Assembly (NCBI GenBank): GCA_014584315.1
Contig: JACTNA010000033.1
Coordinates: 1-64,000, forward strand
Source of the DNA: Planctomycetota bacterium
GTDB taxonomy: Bacteria; Planctomycetota; Phycisphaerae; Phycisphaerales; UBA1924
Length of the DNA: 64,000 nt
Direction: 5' to 3'
The notes below the pieces were generated by a model. The model saw nothing but the letters and a program-made list of their open reading frames with translations. It ran no database searches and was not told the DNA's origin. Every line of letters starts with the position of its first letter. Position 1 is the first letter of the stretch. A program made the translations under genes and the position numbers. Shown here one piece after another: positions 17,641 through 24,295 of the stretch.

Positions 17641-17674
17641 ATTCTACGCGGTCGGGATCGGCGGACGGTAGACT
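17641..17674. promoter_or_regulatory. Divergent promoter region, hgd-like / mscL
   Basis: TAGAAT on the minus strand (17641-17646) serves the dioxygenase gene, and TAGACT on the plus strand (17669-17674) serves mscL. The mscL leader then has a small hairpin (CTCCCC-GTTC-GGGGAG, 17679-17694) before the ribosome binding site AGGAG. The -35 elements are not recognisable. Confidence 0.4.
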
Positions 17675-17720
17675 GAGGCTCCCCGTTCGGGGAGAGAACG
17701 CACCCTCACAGGAGAATCCC

Positions 17721-18149
17721 ATGCCTCTGATCAGGGAGTTTCGCGAGTTCGCTCTGCGCGGAAACGTCGTGGACATGGCGGTCGGCATCGTCATCGGCGC
17801 GGCGTTCACAGGCGTCGTCAAGGCGCTCGTGGACAAGGTCCTGATGCCCCCGATCGGCCTGCTCATGGGCGGCGTGGACTTCGCGGACAAGCGCTTCGTG
17901 CTGCGGGAGGCGGTCGTGGACGCCGCGGGGGCGGTCACCACGCCGGCCGTCACCCTCGGCTACGGCGAGTTCATCAACGCGCTCATCAACCTGTTCATCG
18001 TCGCGCTCGCGCTCTTCATCGTCATCAAGGCCATGAACGAGGCCAAGCGCCGCTTCGAGAAGGAGAAGGAGGCCGCCGCCCCCGCCGCCCCGCCGGAGGA
18101 CGTCGCCCTGTTGCGCGAGATCCGCGACCTGCTCCGGCAGCGCGCCTGA
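17721..18149 (+). CDS. mscL: Large-conductance mechanosensitive channel MscL
   Basis: 142 residues, the normal length. The N-terminal helix and TM1 carry the MscL signature FREFALRGNVVDMAVGIVIGAAFTGVVKALV. A periplasmic loop (~45-85) and TM2 (FINALINLFIVALALFIVIKAM) follow, then a charged cytoplasmic helix bundle rich in Lys/Glu/Ala. It releases solutes on hypo-osmotic shock as a membrane homopentamer. ATG 17721 is preceded by AGGAG at the right spacing. Confidence 0.95.
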   Translation: MPLIREFREFALRGNVVDMAVGIVIGAAFTGVVKALVDKVLMPPIGLLMGGVDFADKRFVLREAVVDAAGAVTTPAVTLGYGEFINALINLFIVALALFIVIKAMNEAKRRFEKEKEAAAPAAPPEDVALLREIRDLLRQRA

Positions 18150-18155
18150 GCCGCC

Positions 18156-18500
18156 TCAGGGCCTGGCCGCGCGACCGCGGAGGTCGTACATCCCGTCCGC
18201 CAGCGACAGCGCGGCGAAGACCGCCAGCGCGATCGCCATGAGCGTGTGGCGCACCTCGAAGTGCATCACCGCCGCCAGCCCGAGCAACGCCGCCGCCCCG
18301 ACGAACGGCCGCACGCGGGCCGGCGGCAGCGTGCACAGCAGCACCGTCGCGATGACCGCGCCGTTCACCCAGGCGTCCAGCGGCCGGAAAAGCCCGAACC
18401 ACCAGATCGCCGCGTAGGCGAGCGAGATGACGCCCGCGCCGACGACGCGACGCCCGATCGGGTCGTGCACGGCCGCGCGCCGATCCTCGGTCTCGTTCAT
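18156..18500 (-). CDS. Small integral membrane protein, unknown
   Basis: 114 residues with about four hydrophobic helices (VVGAGVISLAYAAIWWFGLF, VNGAVIATVLLCTLP, PFVGAAALLGLAAVMHF, TLMAIALAVFAALSLA) and short charged ends. No family recognised. Its stop faces mscL (6 bp apart) and its start lies 27 bp after the end of gmhA, so it could be the second gene of a gmhA transcript. Confidence 0.5.
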   Translation of the reverse strand: MNETEDRRAAVHDPIGRRVVGAGVISLAYAAIWWFGLFRPLDAWVNGAVIATVLLCTLPPARVRPFVGAAALLGLAAVMHFEVRHTLMAIALAVFAALSLADGMYDLRGRAARP

Positions 18501-18527
18501 GGCGTGTCCCCCGCCGTGGTTCCGCGG

Positions 18528-19091
18528 TCATTCGCCCGCGAGCGCCCGCTCGACGCCCTCGACGATGCAGTGCAGGATGAGCATGTGGAGTTCCTGGACG
18601 CGGTCGCTGGTGTCGCCGGGCACGACCCATTCGAAGTCGCACCGCCCCCGAAGGCGCCCGCCCTCGCCCCCGAGCAGCGCGACGGTCGAGATGCCCCGCT
18701 CCCGCGCGGCCTCGACCGCCCGCACGACGTTCTCGGAGTTCCCGCTGGTGCTGAGCACGAACAGCACGTCGCCCTCGCGCCCGAGCGCCTCCACCCACCG
18801 GCTGAAGACCCGCTCGTAGCCGTAGTCGTTCGCGGCGCAGGTGATGTGGCCCGGGTCGATGCACGCGATGGCGGGGAGGGCGGGCCGGTCGTGCCGGAAG
18901 CGCCCGGTCAGTTCCTCGCAGAAGTGCATCGCGTCGCACGCCGAGCCGCCGTTGCCGCACGCGAGCGCCTTGCCCCCCGCCCCGAACCGCTCGGCCACCA
19001 GCGCGGCGACGCGGGCGATGCGCTCGACGGCATCGGCGTCGGCGAGCAACCGATCAAGGGCGTCGCGGGCCTGCTGGAGCGATCGACGCAT
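18528..19091 (-). CDS. gmhA: D-sedoheptulose-7-phosphate isomerase (SIS domain)
   Basis: 187 residues, the typical GmhA length. SIS-domain motifs: ACGNGGSACDAMHFCEELTGRF (phosphosugar and metal binding), LFVLSTSGNSENVVRAVEAA, and the C-terminal TSDRVQELHMLILHCIVEGVE. The enzyme converts sedoheptulose 7-phosphate to D-glycero-manno-heptose 7-phosphate, the first step toward the heptose of lipopolysaccharide or S-layer glycans. No hldE or gmhB neighbour is in the window. TAGACT lies 6 nt before ATG 19091, so the transcript is probably leaderless. Confidence 0.9.
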   Translation of the reverse strand: MRRSLQQARDALDRLLADADAVERIARVAALVAERFGAGGKALACGNGGSACDAMHFCEELTGRFRHDRPALPAIACIDPGHITCAANDYGYERVFSRWVEALGREGDVLFVLSTSGNSENVVRAVEAARERGISTVALLGGEGGRLRGRCDFEWVVPGDTSDRVQELHMLILHCIVEGVERALAGE

Positions 19092-19097
19092 GGGGAG

Positions 19098-19103
19098 AGT
19101 CTA
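19098..19103 (-). promoter_or_regulatory. -10 element TAGACT of gmhA, leaderless-type
   Basis: TAGACT on the minus strand ends 6 nt before the ATG at 19091. No ribosome binding site precedes that ATG. Confidence 0.4.
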
Positions 19104-19132
19104 TCGACGCTCGGCCGCGGGCGCACGCAGGC

Positions 19133-20098
19133 TCACTTCCGCGGGTGGTACTTGCGGTGGACGTCCTTGAGGTGCGAGCGGTCCACGTGGGTGTAGATCT
19201 GGGTCGTCGCGACGTCGGCGTGGCCGAGGAGCTCCTGCACCGTGCGCAGGTCCGCGCCTCCCGCGAGCAGGTGCGTGGCGAAACTGTGGCGCAGGACGTG
19301 CGGGTGGACCCCCTCCAGACCCGCGGCCCGGGCGTGGCGCGTCACGATCTGCCAGACGGCGACGCGCTCGAGCGGGCGTCCGGTGCGCGACAGGAAGACG
19401 CGCCCGAGGTCGCGCCCGCCCTCGCGCGCCAGCCGCGGCCGGCAGTCGGCGAGGTAGCGGTCGAGCGCATCGCGGGCCGGCACGCCCATCGGGACGAGGC
19501 GTTGCTTGTCGCCCTTGCCGGTCACGCGCAGGACGCCGAGGTCGCGCACCACGTCGCCCAGGGCGAGCGTGCCGACCTCGCTGGCCCGCAGGCCGCTGGC
19601 GTACATGAGTTCAAGGAGGGCCCGGTCGCGGACCCAGAGGGGGGGGGCTTCGTCGTCGGCGTCGGGGTCGGGCCGCGGGGCTGAGAGCAGGGCACGCACC
19701 TGCTTCGGCGACAGGACGTTCGGCAGGCGCTTCCACCGCGTCGGCTGGTCGAGGTAATCGGCGGGGTTCTCGGGGATGCGCCCCTGCGCGTGCAGCCAGC
19801 GGAAGAGCACCTTGATCGTCGCCAGGTGGCGCGCTACCGACGAGGCCGCGAGGCCCCGGTCGCTGCTCAGCCCGGCCACATGGGCGACCAGCGCGCGGGG
19901 CGTCACGTCGTCCGCCTTCTGGACGCCGGCGCTGTGGAGGTCCGCGAGCAAGTCGCGCAGGTCGCGCCCGTAGGCCTCGAGCGTGTTCGCGCTCAGGCCG
20001 CACTCGACCCGGAGGTAGGCGAGAAAGGCGTCTCTCGTCCGGCGGAGGGCCGGGGGGAGCGTGTCGGGGCGCGGAGCGGGCTGTGTGCGCAGGGGCAT
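19133..20098 (-). CDS. Tyrosine recombinase XerC/XerD-like
   Basis: About 321 residues from ATG 20098 (a GTG at 20149 would add 17 residues not typical of the family). The N-terminal SAM-like core-binding domain (FLAYLRVECGLSANTLEAYGRDL) is followed by the catalytic domain: Arg in ASGLRASEVGTL, Lys in VTGKGDKQRLVP, HVLRHSFATHLL (His-x-x-Arg), LLGHADVATTQIYTHV (His and the nucleophilic Tyr). Length and motifs fit the chromosome-dimer resolvase XerC/XerD more than a phage integrase. A DifSL-like site is not seen. It could be xerC or xerD; a single window cannot decide. Confidence 0.85.
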   Translation of the reverse strand: MPLRTQPAPRPDTLPPALRRTRDAFLAYLRVECGLSANTLEAYGRDLRDLLADLHSAGVQKADDVTPRALVAHVAGLSSDRGLAASSVARHLATIKVLFRWLHAQGRIPENPADYLDQPTRWKRLPNVLSPKQVRALLSAPRPDPDADDEAPPLWVRDRALLELMYASGLRASEVGTLALGDVVRDLGVLRVTGKGDKQRLVPMGVPARDALDRYLADCRPRLAREGGRDLGRVFLSRTGRPLERVAVWQIVTRHARAAGLEGVHPHVLRHSFATHLLAGGADLRTVQELLGHADVATTQIYTHVDRSHLKDVHRKYHPRK

Positions 20099-20375
20099 TC
20101 GTGGTATGAGGATCGGTGTGGGCACCTCAGCGGCTAGAGGATCAGACACATGACGAAGTGAACAGCACAGGCGAGATGCCTTTGCCAGTGGTACAAGATG
20201 AATACACCCGCACTTGGGGGCAGGTCAAACTGACGCACGCTGATTCGCAACGTAGGCATACACCGATGACCCGCGTCCATCGGGACTCCCATGGCGCTAT
20301 CGTGCAGAAGCCTCGCCAAAGGCGGGGGTCGCCGTCCCGAACATTCTCCTATCGATCGAGCCGGGTTCCGGGGTA

Positions 20376-20404
20376 TTGACCACCCGACCACCCGATGGTA
20401 TTCT
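20376..20404 (+). promoter_or_regulatory. Sigma-70-type promoter TTGACC-17-TATTCT, leaderless
   Basis: -35 TTGACC (20376-20381), a 17-bp spacer and -10 TATTCT (20399-20404), then only six bases (GCGGGG) before ATG 20411. The best-formed promoter in the window. It drives the three-gene cassette, probably as a leaderless message. Confidence 0.7.
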
Positions 20405-20410
20405 GCGGGG

Positions 20411-20887
20411 ATGGTCCCAAGACGAGCAAGATCGTGGCACCAGGCGCTCAGGGACGCCACCTCGCGCGGGGGGGGGGGGGTATCCCTTGTTTGCGATCTG
20501 CTTGTTGGCACCGTTTTTTTGCTTGCAGGCATCCTGAAGTGGCGGGCGCCTTCACCTGCAAAGCAGTTTATTGAGCAGTTGACTTCCTTGCGGCTGCCGA
20601 CCGCAGGCATCAACGCCGTTGGTCTACTCGAATGGGTGTTAGGAATCCTGCTTCTTGCGGGTCTTTGCCCGCTCCTCGCACGAAGCGTGGCCGGGCTGGT
20701 ACTCGCTCTCTTCAGCGGCGTCCTAGCTGTTGCGTACTTTCGCAGCGGCCAAGAGTCCTGCCCCTGCCTTGGGGCCTCGACTTCGATCCCAACAGCGCTC
20801 GCGCGGAACGGAGTGCTGCTTTCCCTGGTCGTTGTCGCGTACTTGTCCCACCACGCCACACTCATCCAGAAAGGAACAAAACGATGA
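20411..20887 (+). CDS. MauE/DoxX-like membrane protein
   Basis: 158 residues from ATG 20411. Four hydrophobic helices (VCDLLVGTVFLLAGILKW, INAVGLLEWVLGILLLAGL, SVAGLVLALFSGVLAVAY, NGVLLSLVVVAYLS) with a conserved-looking SCPCLG motif after the third. That pattern belongs to the MauE / DoxX-type family; MauE is needed for making the disulfide-rich light chain of methylamine dehydrogenase. A run of 13 G (20468-20480) falls near the N-terminus and fixes the frame. ATGA-coupled to the cysteine-rich peptide gene, which fits a role in its oxidation (inference). AT-richer than neighbours, with its own promoter. Confidence 0.7.
   Translation: MVPRRARSWHQALRDATSRGGGGVSLVCDLLVGTVFLLAGILKWRAPSPAKQFIEQLTSLRLPTAGINAVGLLEWVLGILLLAGLCPLLARSVAGLVLALFSGVLAVAYFRSGQESCPCLGASTSIPTALARNGVLLSLVVVAYLSHHATLIQKGTKR
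20468..20480 (+). repeat. 13-base G homopolymer inside the MauE-like gene
   Basis: Thirteen consecutive G within codons ~20-24 of the MauE-like gene. It is the longest homopolymer I found here. Slippage by one or two bases would shift the frame before all four membrane helices. Confidence 0.85.
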
Positions 20888-21225
20888 AGACCCCTGTTCG
20901 GTTGTTGGTCAGCGCCTTGACCGCCTGCGCTCTCTGTTCGCTCGCCCTCGCCTGCTATGCCGCGGTTGATGACGAGGTGTACGCCATCGAGGACAACGGC
21001 CTTGACTCGTCGGGGATCGGCTGGAAGTCCTGCGGCGGTTGGTGCGGCACTTCATGGTTCCACATCTCGTCCTGCCTGAACAGTCAGAACTGCTGCGGGT
21101 GGTACTCATGTGGGGCGTCAGGTGCTACTGGACAGAACGTCTGCTGCAACTCCGGCATGGTGTGCAGTGATGGAAGGCAGACGACGCCTCCCTCGACGCC
21201 GCGGTGCCTCACCTCCGGCTCGTGA
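20884..21225 (+). CDS. Secreted cysteine-rich small protein
   Basis: 113 residues. A signal peptide (LLVSALTACALCSLALACYA) is followed by an acidic stretch and a compact Cys/Trp/Gly-rich domain. Mature cysteines are at 50, 54, 64, 70, 71, 76, 87, 88, 94 and 108, an even number with two CC pairs; Trp at 47, 53, 58 and 73. The spacing (C-x3-C-x9-C-x5-CC-x4-C-x10-CC-x5-C) suggests a knotted, multi-disulfide fold, but I do not recognise the family. The upstream MauE-like gene overlaps by ATGA and the downstream gene by TGATG, so all three are co-translated. It could be a toxin-like, adhesive or cofactor-bearing peptide; none is proven. Confidence 0.65.
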   Translation: MKTPVRLLVSALTACALCSLALACYAAVDDEVYAIEDNGLDSSGIGWKSCGGWCGTSWFHISSCLNSQNCCGWYSCGASGATGQNVCCNSGMVCSDGRQTTPPSTPRCLTSGS

Positions 21226-22052
21226 TGATGGCACCTACCGCTACCACTGTTGTACGACGCATTGCAGTGGCGGTGGCGGTCGTGATGACCGCCTCCGCCC
21301 TGCTCATCGGCGCTCGCCACACCCCAGACCCCTCTTCCGTACAGCCGCAGCTGGGTGGTGAGCCGCATCACACATGGCTCGATCTTCGGACGACGACCCG
21401 CGAGGAACTTCTGGCGGTCGTCGATACGCTATGCACGCCAATGCTGAACGACGGCAGCGACACCCATGGCGCTGCACCGACCTTCATTGCTCCGCAAGAC
21501 CTGTATGACTGTGCGCGAGCAGTTCTTGTGTCTGTGCTTTCTGGTGATCCGGCCCCATACCTGACCGAGATGCTTGCTCGTGGCTCGACGATCGATCGCG
21601 CGATGTGCCTGGCGATCGCTGAGGAATGGGCCGATTGGCGACTGATCGCAGCCTTCGACGCAGCACGCCTGGACACAACAGACCTGTTTCGAGCGCTGTG
21701 GGCAGAGCAATCCGCTCGCGCGATGAACATTCTAGAACTGCGCCCCGACTGGACGCAAGTCGGCGTCGGCATGTCTGTTGATTATGCCCGTGACAGCTGG
21801 CCTTACGAAGGCGTGCGTGCGTGTATGAGCACGCTCATTCCTCCCGGTGGTCGGCTCGCGGGATCAGCCGGCCAACGACTTGACGGAACGCCCGCTTCCG
21901 CCCACATCACCGTGCTCGTCGTCTACGGCGATGAGAAAAAGGGACTCCTTCGCATCAACTTTTTCTATGAGTCGGCAACGCGACGGTGGTACCCGATCAC
22001 CTTGGCCGTAGGATCTGACGCGCTGGACCAATGGCCGTTCCCGTTCTTCTAA
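21225..22052 (+). CDS. Membrane-anchored or secreted protein, unknown
   Basis: 275 residues from ATG 21225, which overlaps the upstream stop in TGATG; an ATG one codon later is equally possible. The N-terminal helix (VVRRIAVAVAVVMTASALLIG) is a signal or anchor. The rest is soluble, with a mostly helical first half (REELLAVVDTLC, LYDCARAVLVSVLSG, AMCLAIAEEWADWRLIAAF) and a beta-rich end (AHITVLVVYGDEKKGLLRINFFYES) that could be an NTF2- or SnoaL-like fold. No family recognised. Its coupling to the Cys-rich peptide points to a partner, processing or immunity role (inference). Codon use is clearly AT-richer than in flanking genes. Confidence 0.6.
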   Translation: MMAPTATTVVRRIAVAVAVVMTASALLIGARHTPDPSSVQPQLGGEPHHTWLDLRTTTREELLAVVDTLCTPMLNDGSDTHGAAPTFIAPQDLYDCARAVLVSVLSGDPAPYLTEMLARGSTIDRAMCLAIAEEWADWRLIAAFDAARLDTTDLFRALWAEQSARAMNILELRPDWTQVGVGMSVDYARDSWPYEGVRACMSTLIPPGGRLAGSAGQRLDGTPASAHITVLVVYGDEKKGLLRINFFYESATRRWYPITLAVGSDALDQWPFPFF

Positions 22053-22276
22053 TGCACGCTCACAAGCCATGAACGCCGGTCTGCTGTCTACGCTCCTTGT
22101 CTACGACCGCGGTTGACACGCCTAGTAATGCCCCTGGCAACGAGTACGTGCCGTGCCCGGGTGTGCCTGCATGACTTCGATGACGGGGGGGCGTCGGTTT
22201 CATGCAAACGGCATTCGTGGTGAAGGATGGGCGCGCGGATGCCTGCGCAGAGAGAGGATTGTGTGAGTGAAGGCGT

Positions 22277-22305
22277 CGGCAGCACAGCCGGGACGCCTGT
22301 GCTGC
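22277..22305. repeat. Palindromic repeat with GGA loop, copy 1
   Basis: 13-bp arms (GGCAGCACAGCCG / CGCCTGTGCTGCC, one mismatch) around GGA. Shares its CACAG...GGACGCCTGTG core with the repeat at 38395-38417. Confidence 0.7.
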
Positions 22306-22332
22306 CTACGCCCGGGGCGGTCGATTGCTGCA

Positions 22333-22362
22333 AAGAGAAACGCCCCGGCACTGGCCGGGGCG
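22333..22362 (-). terminator. Rho-independent terminator of the distal flagellin gene
   Basis: On the minus strand: CGCCCCGGC, a 4-nt loop, GCCGGGGCG (9-bp perfect stem at 22341-22362), then TTTCTCTT. It lies about 60 bp after the flagellin stop codon. Confidence 0.75.
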
Positions 22363-22382
22363 AGTGGGGTTGGACCTGGGAA

Positions 22383-22401
22383 GGCGGGCGGGACGCCCGC
22401 C
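22383..22401. repeat. Palindromic repeat with GGA loop, copy 2
   Basis: Perfect 8-bp arms GGCGGGCG / CGCCCGCC around GGA, immediately after the flagellin gene. The GGCGGGACGCC-type core is shared with copies 1 and 3. Confidence 0.7.
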
Positions 22402-22421
22402 CCACTGGTTCAGGGACCGGA

Positions 22422-23957
22422 TCAGCCGAGGAGGGCCAGGGCGGCCTGCGGCTGCGAGTTCGCGAGGGCCAGGACCTGGGTCGAGGCCTGCGCGAGGATC
22501 TGCGAGCGGGTCAGTTCGGCGGTCTCGGAGGCGAAGTCGGCGTCGCGGATGGAGCTCTCGGCGGCGGCGGTGTTCTCGACCGCGATGCCGAGGGAGCGGA
22601 TGGTCGCGCCGACGGTGTTCTTCTGGAACGCGCCGAGGCGCCCGCGAGCCGCGGAGATCTGGGCGATGACCTCGCCGACGATCTTCTGCGCGTCGGTGCC
22701 GTCGCTGTCGACGATGTTGTAGGACTTGCCGGAGGCGAGTTCGCTCAGGTAGCCGAGGGTGCTGGTGCCGAGCTTGCGGACCGCGAAGTCGGAGATGCCG
22801 AGCGAGACCTTGCCGGCGATGTCGACCGAGCCGGCGAGCTGGAAGGACGCGCCGCCGCCGGTGATGGTGAAGGCGGAGAGAGTCTGGAGGGACTGGGCGT
22901 CGGAGGTGCTGAGGGTGACCTCGAGGTCCAGCGTGTCGGTGTTGATGCGGGCCGTCTTGCCCTTGGAGGTCGCGGCGATGCCGTTGATGGTCGCGCCGAT
23001 GTCCTGGCCGGCGTCGCGGATGCCGTTGGCCGCGGCGTTGGAGTCGAACTGGGCCGTGATGGTCGTGTTGACCGTGCTCGCATCATCGGACTCGAAGTTG
23101 TACAGCCCGATGTTCGTATCGGACCCCTGCATGCCGGCCTCGTTGACGACCTTGACGGAGGCGAAGTGGCCCGCGCCGAAGTCCTCGGCCTTGATGGTGA
23201 TGCCCGTGGTGAAGGAGCCCGAGGCCGCGACCGAGGCGACCAGGCCGGTCACGTCGGTGAAACTGTTGATGGTGTTGACGACGGTGGAGAGCGCGGTGCC
23301 CGAGGCGAAGGAGAGCTCGCGGCTGCCCTTGCTGCCGGTCACCTCGATCGTGAAGTTCCCCGAGCCGGCGTCGTTCAGGTTGATGCTCGTGCCGCCCATG
23401 GAGAGGAACATGACGCCCTGCTGCGCGGACTGGGTGACGACCAGGTCGACGCCCAGGCTCGAACCCGTGAACTTGGCGGCGTTGATGCGGTAGTCGGTGA
23501 TGGCCGACGACACGCTCTCGACCGTGTAGTCCATGTTGCCGTTGAGCAGCTTCATGCCCTGGAAGGCGGTGCTGCTCGAGATGCGGTCGATCGTCTGCAG
23601 AATGGAGTCGATCTGGAGCTGGTTGGCCTGGCGCTCGTCCTGGGAGAGGCCGGCGGAGTTGGAACTGGCCGTCAGGAGGCCCTGGAGTTCGGTGAGCAGG
23701 CCGGAAATCTCCTGCAGGCCGCCCTCGGCGATGTTGACGACCTGATCCGCGCGCTGCGCGTTGGAGATCGCGGCGTTGGTGGCCTTGAGTTCGGCGCGGA
23801 GGGCCTCGGAGGCGATCAGCCCCGCGGGGTCGTCCTTGCCGCGGTTGATCCGCAGGCCGGTGCTCAACCGTTCGAGCGACTTGCTCAGGTTCGAGTTGTT
23901 CAGGCCGAGCACGCGCTGGGCCACCAGGGACTGAACGTTCGTATTGATCCGACTCAT
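22422..23957 (-). CDS. Flagellin (distal copy)
   Basis: 511 residues from ATG 23957, with GGAGGA six bases upstream; a longer reading to 24059 is not needed. The N-terminal D0/D1 part (RINTNVQSLVAQRVL, LERLSTGLRINRGKDDPAGLIASE) and C-terminal D1/D0 part (IRDADFASETAELTRSQILAQAS...QAALALLG) are canonical. A ~270-residue middle forms the exposed D2/D3 domains. It polymerises into the filament. Second of two tandem flagellin genes, with its own 338-bp upstream region and terminator. CACGGAGGA at the ribosome binding site is shared with the other flagellin and is a likely CsrA target. Confidence 0.95.
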   Translation of the reverse strand: MSRINTNVQSLVAQRVLGLNNSNLSKSLERLSTGLRINRGKDDPAGLIASEALRAELKATNAAISNAQRADQVVNIAEGGLQEISGLLTELQGLLTASSNSAGLSQDERQANQLQIDSILQTIDRISSSTAFQGMKLLNGNMDYTVESVSSAITDYRINAAKFTGSSLGVDLVVTQSAQQGVMFLSMGGTSINLNDAGSGNFTIEVTGSKGSRELSFASGTALSTVVNTINSFTDVTGLVASVAASGSFTTGITIKAEDFGAGHFASVKVVNEAGMQGSDTNIGLYNFESDDASTVNTTITAQFDSNAAANGIRDAGQDIGATINGIAATSKGKTARINTDTLDLEVTLSTSDAQSLQTLSAFTITGGGASFQLAGSVDIAGKVSLGISDFAVRKLGTSTLGYLSELASGKSYNIVDSDGTDAQKIVGEVIAQISAARGRLGAFQKNTVGATIRSLGIAVENTAAAESSIRDADFASETAELTRSQILAQASTQVLALANSQPQAALALLG

Positions 23958-23961
23958 GGGG

Positions 23962-23970
23962 TCCTCCGTG
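23962..23970 (-). promoter_or_regulatory. Probable CsrA site / RBS of distal flagellin
   Basis: CACGGAGGA on the minus strand, 4 nt before the ATG. It contains the ACGGA core preferred by CsrA and covers the Shine-Dalgarno sequence. Identical to the site at 25846-25854. Confidence 0.45.
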
Positions 23971-24234
23971 CGCTGATCTGGGACGGGGCTGTCCGTTCCA
24001 ACCGTCCGTTTGTCGTGGTCGCCGCAACGAGCAGCCGACCCACGGCCCCCGGCGGACACACACCGCCGCGGAGCCGACCCGGTACGCCCGGGCGATCACG
24101 CTCGGCTCCACCTGCCGGGGGAAACCGAGGTTCAGGTGGGATCGGATGCGGCGGGAGGGCGGTTGAGTCCGCCTTGAGACTTCGTGACGCCTTTTCTTGC
24201 CTTCACCCGGAATCCGGGAGGACTGGGGCGCGCG

Positions 24235-24262
24235 AAAAAGCCCCGCCCTGGGGAGGGCGGGG
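24235..24262 (-). terminator. Rho-independent terminator of the proximal flagellin gene
   Basis: Minus strand: CCCCGCCCT, loop CCCC, AGGGCGGGG, then CTTTTT. The 9-bp stem lies ~35 bp after the flagellin stop and separates the two flagellin units. Confidence 0.85.
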
Positions 24263-24295
24263 AGGTGGAGGCGTCGTGAGATGGTCCGATAAGGA

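Larger units (their letters stand above)
22053..22421. other. Intergenic region between cassette and flagellin
   Basis: No credible gene. The left part is AT-richer, like the cassette. The right part holds two palindromic repeats (22277-22305, 22383-22401) and the flagellin terminator (22333-22362). Confidence 0.6.

Noticed and set aside
22088..22405. 105-residue minus-strand frame
   Set aside because: It covers two palindromes and a terminator; no coding signature.
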